This document shows positions 57,501 to 64,000 of a DNA stretch of 64,000 nucleotides, one piece after another. The notes below the pieces were generated by a model that was not told where the DNA came from, searched no databases, and was given only the letters and a program-made list of their open reading frames with translations. This stretch comes from Owenia fusiformis (taxonomy: Eukaryota > Annelida > Polychaeta > Sabellida > Oweniidae), in contig CAIIXF020000006.1 of the NCBI GenBank assembly GCA_903813345.2, positions 5,196,989 to 5,260,988 of the forward strand. The letters run 5' to 3'. Every line of letters starts with the position of its first letter. Positions within the stretch are counted from its first letter, which is position 1. The position numbers were made by a program, and so were the translations under genes.

Positions 57501-60442
57501 AAAAAATATTAATAAATTTGTTATTTGTGATGACACTAAACCTTTTTACTAAATTAATTTTACCCATAAGGGATAAAGATCTAATAGACAATAAATTATT
57601 GAAAGCCCATGATTTTATTAATCTTATTAATCCAATTTTCATTTAAAGAGCTGCTACATCAAAAAAGTGACATTTTCAGTTCAGCTTAACATAAACATGT
57701 ACTGTACCTCTAATGATGTTTTTCAGTTCAGCTTAACATAAACAATAAACATGTACCTCTAATGATGTTTTTCAGTTCAGCTTAACATAAACAATAAACA
57801 TGTACCTCTTGTGATGTTTTTCAGTTCAGCTTAACATAAACATGTACCTCTTGTGATGTTTTTCAGTTCAGCTTAACATAAACATGTACCTCTAGTGATG
57901 TTTTTCAGTTAGGCTTAACATAAACATGTACCTCTAGTGATGTTTTTCAGTTCAGCTTAACATCAACATGTACCTCTAGTGATGTTTTTCAGTTCAGCTT
58001 AACATAAACATGTACCTCTAGTGATGTTTTTCAGTTCAGCTTAACATAAACATGTACCTCTTGTGATGTTTTTCAGTTCAGCTTAACATAAACATGTACC
58101 TCTAGTGATGTTTTTCAGTTCAGCTTAACATAAACATGTACCTCTAGTGATGTTTTTCAGTTCAGCTTAACATCAACATGTACCTCTAGTGATGTTTTTC
58201 AGTTCAGCTTAACATCAACATGTACCTCTATATAGTGATGTTTTTCAGTTCAGCTTAACATAAACATGTACCTCTATATAGTGATGTTTTTCAGTTCAGC
58301 TTAACATAAACATGTACCTCTAGTGATGTTTTTCAGTTAGGCTTAACATAAACATGTACCTCTAGTGATGTTTTTCAGTTCAGCTTAACATAAACATGTA
58401 CCTCTAGTGATGTTTTTCAGTTAGGCTTAACATAAACATGTACCTCTTGTGATGTTTTTCAGTTCAGCTTAACATAAACATGTACCTCTTGTGATGTTTT
58501 TCAGTTCAGCTTAACATCAACATGTACCTCTAGTGATGTTTTTCAGTTCAGCTTAACATCAACATGTACCTCTAGTGATGTTTTTCAGTTCAGCTTAACA
58601 TAAACATGTACTGTACCTCTTGTGATGTTTTTCAGTTCAGCTTAACATGTACCTCTAATGATGTTTTTTCAGTGAAACCTCAACAACTGTTGTACTTGGT
58701 GAACATGACCGTGACACTGCAAGCGGCAATGAAGTCAGAGCTCCATCAGCAATGATCATTCCTGTAAGTAGCTTAGTATTACTTGCCAACAGTCGTATTT
58801 CCTGTATATTAGAATAAAGATTGAATCCTTTTACAGACCGATATGTTTAATGCACAAGTAGGCATATTTAAATGTGAATCTGGCTATTTTGGGTTAAGTG
58901 TTGAAAGACATCGAAGGCCCCTTATGATACCCCGATGATATTACACTGAACTATCTCTAGATTTTCAATGTGAGAGTTATGTAGCTGAGGTTCCCCATCC
59001 CAATTAGATTAACTGAATGAACTCTATATTTCCAGCACGAAGGCTATGCAGCTGGAGCCCCCTACCCCAATGACATTGCATTGATCAAGCTACAACAGCC
59101 AGTGACATTCAATGACTACATCCAACCTGCCTGTCTGCCTGAAGATCCTAACATGTCTGTCACAACTGAGGACAATTGTCTCATTACTGGCTGGGGATCA
59201 ACACAGGGTAAGTACTAAGTTCACTGGTCAGTATCAAGCGAAGGTAACGGTCGTCACCTTCGCATCAAAGATGGCGGACGGGAAGTGTCATTTTCGATTT
59301 TTAGTTTTTATCGAATTAAACAACTTTATAGTTGATGTAATGTAGTGGGCACCACTGTTTAACGATATCTTCCACCGCTTAAGGGAAGTAACTGGGATTT
59401 TATCTTTGCAGTATTCCTCATTGATAAATTTAAGGGCCTGTGTTATATAGCCTAGCATGTACATGTATGTATCGCATGGCAACAATAGTCCAATAGAATG
59501 TTAATAGAAATAAACTTGATTTTCATCACAACATAGAACCATTCAACATTTTATCAGAATAGTATCACATTTTGAAATATACATGTACATGAAAAATTAC
59601 AATTAGAAATGTGGTTTAATAAATAGTCTATCAACATGTGTAGGACGTTTTGAATGGCCCTACATGTATTATTATTAAATGGGCTACATACTGACATAAG
59701 GCCTATGGTATCTTTATTGTTTATAAAAATATGACATTGTGATTTATTCAATCAGAGTTGATAGTGAAAACTTGTTTTTGACAATGTCTATTCTTTTAAT
59801 CAGACACTGGCAATAACAAACTTCTCCAAGAACTTGTCGTTCCAATCTGGTCGAAAGAAGACTGTGCCGCCAGATGGGGACAGAGTTACATCCTTGACAC
59901 ACATATCTGCCTTGGAACTGGCGAAACTGGAGCTTGTAATGTAAGTAATTCTATAATCTAATTTAGAGACATACAACTTGAATATGTCATCAATAGTATT
60001 CCACTTTATGACAATAAATACATGTACATATTTTCCTCTGATGGTAGAAAGTTACTCATCAGCATGACTTATACAAAAAGGGATTTAAGAATTTTTATAT
60101 ATTCAAACATTATTCAGGAAACATATTAAAATCTCGTTTTAAAACTATTCACAAAGAATAGAACACAGTTATGAATAGGCAAGTTACTTCTCAAGCATAT
60201 GTTTTGCCAGTGGATTATCATCTAGATATTCCCCACTTTTAAAATCAAATATAGATGTTTTTAATTGATTACAGGGTGATTCTGGAGGTCCTCTTAACTG
60301 TAAGAAGAATGGTAAATGGTACCTTGCAGGGGCAACATCCTGGGGATACAGAGGCTGCACTGAACCGGATTATCCTGATGTTTATACTAGAATTTCCAAA
60401 TATGTTGACTGGATCACTGAGAAGATTTCTCAGAATTCATAA
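51519..60442 (+). CDS. Secreted CUB-CUB-Cys6-serine protease (11 exons, 556 aa)
   Basis: Join: 51519-51564, 51952-52186, 52603-52802, 53377-53552, 54122-54272, 54417-54536, 56902-57076, 58673-58763, 59036-59207, 59804-59940, 60275-60442. The frame is kept throughout, with stop TAA. Domains: signal peptide 1-16, CUB1 20-130, linker [22 protein letters not shown]2 162-269, six-Cys module 273-302, activation Cys311 and PK|IVGG (Ile324), triad His364/Asp411/Ser504. CUB modules bind proteins or Ca2+ and usually position a protease on a matrix or partner. Pocket residues Gly498 (189) and Asp536 (226) differ from trypsin. Likely digestive, developmental or immune; the sequence does not decide. All module borders are phase-1 introns. 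Confidence 0.93.
51952..52186 (+). CDS. Protease exon 2: CUB1, first part
   Basis: Acceptor GTTTCAG, donor TTTGTAAGT. It encodes [36 protein letters not shown] and [10 protein letters not shown]. The CGG...SPN.P..YP...C.W pattern is typical CUB. Confidence 0.92.
52603..52802 (+). CDS. Protease exon 3: CUB1 end and Pro/Thr/Gly linker
   Basis: Acceptor TTTGTAG, donor ACAGTGAGT. It encodes [34 protein letters not shown] and the linker [18 protein letters not shown], likely O-glycosylated. The true donor is followed by a copy of itself 41 bases on. Confidence 0.9.
52803..53036 (+). repeat. Tandem copies of the exon 3 donor boundary
   Basis: GTGAGTACATTGTCTATTAT then GCACTCAT starts at the true donor (52803) and again at 52844. 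A weaker third copy near 52978-53036 (GGACCAGATA...GTGCGTATATTGTCTGTAAG) even retains the exon end GGACCAGA. Use of the 52844 donor would shift frame. Confidence 0.75.
53377..53552 (+). CDS. Protease exon 4: CUB2, first part
   Basis: Acceptor TAACAG, donor GAGGTATAA. It encodes [40 protein letters not shown] and CSYDYLE. Confidence 0.92.
53621..53737. mobile_element. 117-bp MITE with TTA target duplication
   Basis: Ends TGCCTTAGTCACATTTGCTC and TGCCTAGGTCACATTTGCTC (inverted), both followed by CGA. TTA on both flanks (53618-53620, 53738-53740). Inner arms CCGATTGAGTATTTTG and CAAAACACTCAATCGG make most of it a hairpin. Confidence 0.75.
54122..54272 (+). CDS. Protease exon 5: CUB2 end
   Basis: Acceptor CACCTTAG, donor CCAGTAAGT. 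It encodes [20 protein letters not shown] and [20 protein letters not shown]. Confidence 0.92.
54417..54536 (+). CDS. Protease exon 6: six-cysteine module
   Basis: Acceptor TTTTAG, donor TGGTATGT. Cysteine pattern C-x6-C-x3-C-x9-C-x6-CC ([24 protein letters not shown]), within the beta-defensin spacing range. The exon is symmetric (phase 1-1), so it is an insertable module. It is acidic rather than cationic, so an antimicrobial role is doubtful; a clip-like or other small disulfide domain is the alternative. Confidence 0.85.
54668..56112 (+). repeat. 92-bp tandem repeat, about 15 copies, in protease intron 6
   Basis: Unit GGGGAGA.CATTGACACTGAA...CCATTTAAATGGG.AGAAACCTCTTGAAATTCTCA.GTGTCAG.AGAA...ACTT.CTTTA. 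CATTTAAATG is a perfect palindrome in each unit. Two subtypes (CAGCAGAACCCACTTTC and CAGTAGAATGCACTTGC) alternate irregularly. Confidence 0.88.
56139..56539 (-). mobile_element. 401-bp MITE with TTA target duplication (copy 2)
   Basis: Same family as 14545-14947, inverted: GGGGAGGCATCAAAAGTTTG and the inverse of GGGGAGGCATCAAAAGTTCG. Flanked by TTA (56136-56138, 56540-56542). It sits immediately after the 92-bp array in intron 6. Confidence 0.75.
56902..57076 (+). CDS. Protease exon 7: activation site and catalytic His
   Basis: Acceptor TTTTAG, donor GAGTGAGT. It encodes [31 protein letters not shown] and WVVTAAHC. Cys311 probably tethers the propeptide to the catalytic domain after cleavage at Lys323. 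Confidence 0.93.
57167..57290 (+). repeat. Two-copy ~58-bp direct repeat
   Basis: AAAATATCACAC.AGGCAGAG.CATCACATTTTATATTGTATTCAAATAC occurs twice in succession in intron 7. Confidence 0.7.
57669..58672 (+). repeat. 42-bp minisatellite built from the exon 8 splice acceptor, ~23 units
   Basis: Unit TTCAGCTTAACATAAACATG then TACCTCTAGTGATGTTTTTCAG. About 22 units end in GATGTTTTTCAG. The final unit ends GATGTTTTTTCAG and is the true acceptor of exon 8 (58671-58672). Variants have insertions of 4 (TATA), 5 or 8 bases. Every unit thus contains a polypyrimidine tract plus AG. Confidence 0.92.
58673..58763 (+). CDS. Protease exon 8
   Basis: Its acceptor is the last unit of the minisatellite; donor CCTGTAAGT. 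It encodes [20 protein letters not shown] and [11 protein letters not shown], the chymotrypsin-fold loop region between His and Asp. Confidence 0.88.
58961..59013 (+). repeat. Degenerate partial copy of the exon 9 start
   Basis: TGAGAGTTATGTAGCTGAGG then TTCCCCATCCCAATTAGATT parallels the exon 9 start CACGAAGGCTATGCAGCTGG AGCCCCCTACCCCAATGACATT. No acceptor AG or frame is kept. Confidence 0.45.
59036..59207 (+). CDS. Protease exon 9: catalytic Asp
   Basis: Acceptor TTCCAG, donor AGGGTAAGT. It encodes [20 protein letters not shown] (Asp411 of the triad), IQPACLPED and [11 protein letters not shown]. Confidence 0.93.
59804..59940 (+). CDS. Protease exon 10
   Basis: Acceptor AATCAG, donor AATGTAAGT. 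It encodes [33 protein letters not shown]. It ends just before GDSGG; Gly498 is position 189 in chymotrypsin numbering. Confidence 0.92.
60275..60442 (+). CDS. Protease exon 11: catalytic Ser and C-terminus
   Basis: Acceptor TTACAG; stop TAA 60440-60442. It encodes [40 protein letters not shown] and ends [10 protein letters not shown]. Asp536 occupies position 226. Confidence 0.94.
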   Translation, partial: GDSGGPLNCKKNGKWYLAGATSWGYRGCTEPDYPDVYTRISKYVDWITEKISQNS

Positions 60443-60789
60443 GTGACCCACACGAGACTTTGCCCCACTGTGGGAATACTTAAAATAACATGGAATATCT
60501 TGAAAATTGGAAAATCTGATTTTTCCTTAACATTTAGAAGCCAAAATTGTTAATAAATGGAGACTGGATATGATTGGGATACGATTGAATCAAGGTCATC
60601 AGAGAACCATTAAATATTATAGGATACATATACACTATACTGTAAAAGTGAAAAAAGATGATTTACATGCATTTACAACTTCACATGAATTTACTAAACA
60701 GGTGCAAGAGTGAAGATGAAGCAAGTGTCATGTATTCACTGTTTGTTGTGATAAATCATGTTCATCTACTAACTATATTCTTCTTTTGA

Positions 60790-60799
60790 AATAAATAAA
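60790..60799 (+). terminator. Protease polyA signals
   Basis: Overlapping AATAAATAAA (60790-60795 and 60794-60799), about 350 bases after the stop codon. Confidence 0.6.
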
Positions 60800-61147
60800 A
60801 TCACATATTGTTCATTGAATAAAAAATATATTTACTTGTTCATAATTTTTTTGATAGTGTTCTACCTCGACTGGTTATGATATTGTTTGGCTGGCCAATA
60901 ACATGTATTTCTCATCACAATCATATATGGAGTTTAGTAGATTAAAGTTTTAGGCTTTCACACTTTTATGCGCTAAAAATACATAACTCACTCAGTCTGA
61001 GGAAGAAGGCTTGAAAGATAATGAAAGGTAAGCTATGACAAATCCCAGAAAATGTGACCTTTAGCATGCTGGAATTACTTTGTATTTTTGATACCAAATG
61101 CACATATCCCCTAGGAGTCTTAGATTGCCAACTGACAATAGCTCATT

Positions 61148-61510
61148 ATGTCACCACCAAAAAGTGGTGACTTATCACCACCAAAAAGTGGTAACATATT
61201 ATGGTCTCCGTTTTTACGGCGGTTGGGGATCGGCGTCTGTAACAAATTCTTAAAACTTCTAAAAGTACTGTTTAGACTGACTTCAATCTTTTTCAAAATC
61301 ATCTACATGTTTTCAGAAGTTCAAATCTGACTTTATATTAAAGATTTGACCTTCAATGACCTTTTCAACGTCAAAAAAAGGTATTTTTACAACATGCTTC
61401 AAATTGACCAATTTTTTTCAAAATCATCTAGAAGTTAAGTTCAAATCTGATTTGAGATTTGACCTTCAATGACCTTCTCAATGTCAAAAGAAGGTATTTT
61501 TTAAAAGTGC
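61148..61510. mobile_element. TGTCACCACC-family element, right end lost
   Basis: ATGTCACCACCAAAAAGTGG TGA, then a second head TATCACCACCAAAAAGTGGT, then the family body (GGCGTCTGTAACAAATTCTT; GACCTTCAATGACCTT twice). The hairpin head is tandemly duplicated. No right inverted end found. Confidence 0.55.
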
Positions 61511-63465
61511 TTGAGAAATTTATTTATCTATTCATCATAAAAATAAATACAAAACATGCAACATGTGACACCACAACAAGTATCATATGTCCGAAAAAAA
61601 GAATTTTCTAAATAGAAAAAATTGTAAGACTACATGCAATAAAGCTTCTGTATACATAAAAATAAAATACTAACAGACTAGACTTCCTACCCTTTGCATT
61701 CGTTCGACTTCACTTCTTAAAAAGAGAGCTCCGTCTTCTGTAGTTTAACTAGACTCTGCACGCAGGGTATAGACTTCCCAATGGTAACGTACATAGTGAC
61801 GATTGTTTCATGATGAGATGTTAATGAGCAATGCTCGTAAAATGAATTCACTAAGAAGAGCAAAGTATGTTGGACTTAACGTTTTAGGAGTGTGCTTGAA
61901 ATGCTTCTTAAAATATAATGTTGAATCAGATTTTTTGATATTATAAAAACATCAGGTATTGCACTCCTTTATGATTGATTGAGAAACTGTTAGCATTTCC
62001 AATATTATAAGTTATTGAATGATTTGAAGTGCAATACATGATTAGTGATATTGCACTTCAGGACGAGAAATTCTGTATTGGCACGAGACGAACATGTATT
62101 GCACTTTAAATCACTCTATACTGACGTTTTTATAGTGTGATCCTAGATACATTTTACTAAGCTAACCCCTATAGGAAATATTCTGTAGCCTGGCCATATT
62201 CTCTATTTTCTGTATTGCTACAGAGATGATCAATGGGGATCAATGTTTTAGTAGACAGATCAGATGTGTGGTTCGCGAGCACAGATCTCTGGTTTGCGTG
62301 CATGGATCTCTGTGTGCGAGTAATTTAATTTATTTATTGTCCCAGACACTTTAAAAGTACCAAAACATTAATAGCACCTCGTTAGGCCTAAATTTATTAA
62401 TTTATTAAGGAGAACCCTTTTTCTCCATTTATTTATTTTATTGTCTCTCACTTTAAAAGTGACCTGAAATCACCAGCATGTAGTTCTTTAGATTAGTAAA
62501 ATTCGGAGAAGACTCACTTCTCACTCCTTGAAAGTGCGTCTATTCCTAATAACCACAAACAGATTGGGAGGCCATATGAAAAGCGTCGAAACAAATAAGC
62601 CAAACATAACAAACAACCTTGGAATAAAATGGTTTAGTATTCCCAGAAACAACCAAATAAACAAACATCTGTTTTTAGAGTTAGGCCTAAGCCACTCAAA
62701 AGCCGTGACGTGTGTGCGGGTGTAAACAAGTCGGAGATCCGATCAAATTATGGTCCTACTCTGGTAGAAAGCAACTTACTTTTTCACCCATTGGAATACA
62801 TGTAAAATTGGCAAAGTTCAAATCATAATTTCTCAAATCCCAGCCCATCGAATCCTCACATCCATTCAGATCATGTAGTCCTATTCAAAAACTTCCCGTT
62901 CGGTTATATGGTGAAAAAAATATCCCACGAACGAAAAAAGATTTTGCTACATTTATAAGCGAGCATTGATTTCTGGGCCTGTAAAAAGCACGTAGGACCT
63001 GATTACCCCATTGATTTACTGAGACCGCCAAAAATTTAATTCAATTTTTTGGTTCAAAATAATAATCTGTCAGCGGTCCCTGACACTCCTACTAGCTATC
63101 ACCAAACATTAATTGCCAATACATGTACACATATACGTGCCATACATCTACAAAGTAGCGAACTAGTGTATTAAGTACTACTTTTCCTATACGATGAGCA
63201 AAACAAATCTCAGGTAGGTTATATTGACCCTCTCCATGGATTTATATGGAGACCTCTTTCCCTTATTATCAAATACACAATCACGGGCAGTAAGGTCCGT
63301 TAAGAAGGGGGACCATAATCCCCGGGGGACCATAATTTCTTTTACACCGGGTCCATGCACGTCGTAGATACCCTGGACACTCTCTTGAAAATGTTGTATT
63401 CCGTGCTATATAAATTCTCTTATTTAACAATTTGTAATGATTCAAATCGAACAACAAATATCCAT
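61511..63465. other. Downstream flank, no gene recognised
   Basis: It contains clustered GTATTGCACT/AGTGCAATAC words in both orientations (61952-62110) and a degenerate GATCTCTGGTTTGCGTGCAT-type repeat (62260-62320). Otherwise nothing recognised. Confidence 0.35.
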
Positions 63466-64000
63466 TTTTTATGTCCCCACCACATAGTGTGGGGCCATAT
63501 TGTCGTCCTAGGCGCGTCCGTCCGTCCGTCCGTCCGTCTGTCTGGTTGTCTGTCTGTCCGTCCGTACGTCCGGCAGTTTTCTCCAAAACCGCTACAGGTA
63601 TCACCTTCTAATTTTCAGGAATAACTTATGAGTGCCTATAGATGTGGATGAAAAAAATTTAACTCGAAACCTACTTCCTGTCGGCCATTTTGAAGTCAAA
63701 TGCTAAAATCCTTGTCTGCAAACTTTAAGAAAAACTGCTTCACAGTTGCTTTTAAAACTTTAACATCTTGTTCAGCTCACTTCATTCTAGATCTGATTAG
63801 GTTTTGGACCTGCTAGCTCAGTCATGTCAGCCATTTTGAATGTCTTAAGAAAAGTTAGCGTGCGATAATACTTTGTATCATATTGAATGGTGTTTTTCAG
63901 TTTTCATACTTTAACTATTTAGTAGCTTTATAAATAATTTCAGATGTACTTTGCTGTAAAAGCCTACTTTATTGTTAACAGTAGTTATATGTGATAATTT
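63466..64000. repeat. ATGTCCCCACCACATAGTG-headed element, cut by window end
   Basis: Same orientation and sequence as the element at 3995, from TTTTTATGTCCCCACCACAT through the CCGTCCGTCTG run to CAGTAGTTATATGTGATAAT. Confidence 0.65.

Noticed and set aside
57669-58672. CRISPR-like array of regular repeats
   Set aside because: There are no unique spacers; units are contiguous 42-mers in an animal intron.

Overview
The window is animal nuclear DNA: AT-rich, with short exons, long introns and dense repeats. The repeat background (elements headed by ATGTCCCCACCACATAGTG or by TGTCACCACC hairpins, CCGTCTGTCCGTC runs, 'GCCATTTTG' blocks, frequent ACATGTA words) resembles what is commonly seen in marine lophotrochozoans such as molluscs or brachiopods. 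That placement is an inference; the sequence alone does not name a species. There are no prokaryotic features.

Two host genes, both on the + strand, can be read exon by exon with all splice phases matching. (1) About 3.4-47.8 kb: the 3' part of a polycystin-1-like gene, 22 exons, about 1,887 residues. It runs from a REJ region through a GAIN/GPS autoproteolysis site, first membrane span and PLAT domain to an 11-span polycystin channel body with stop codon and a 3' UTR of about 1 kb. Its 5' end lies outside the window or was not found. (2) About 51.5-60.8 kb: a complete secreted serine protease gene, 11 exons, 556 residues: signal peptide, CUB, P/T/G-rich linker, CUB, a six-cysteine module with beta-defensin-type spacing, and a chymotrypsin-fold protease with an intact His/Asp/Ser triad and an unusual G189/D226 specificity pocket.

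Most other sequence is mobile or tandemly repeated. Polycystin intron 18 carries an intact Ty3/gypsy-type LTR retrotransposon (29.5-36.6 kb) with near-identical 862-bp LTRs, a tRNA-Pro-type primer site and one uninterrupted gag-pol frame. Its integrase lies upstream of reverse transcriptase (the Gmr1-like order) and its Gag is SCAN-like. Intron 19 carries a dead CR1/Jockey-type LINE on the minus strand; another dead RT fragment and an LTR-like promoter sit at the left edge. At least ten inverted-repeat (MITE-type) elements can be delimited, several with target-site duplications and several nested in each other.

The most unusual pattern is that exon-intron boundaries themselves have been tandemly copied. 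A 42-bp minisatellite of about 23 units ahead of one protease exon is built from that exon's own 3' splice site. Donor-side copies follow polycystin exons 2 and 10 and protease exon 3. Polycystin exon 8 is duplicated whole, with phases that allow only one copy per mRNA.
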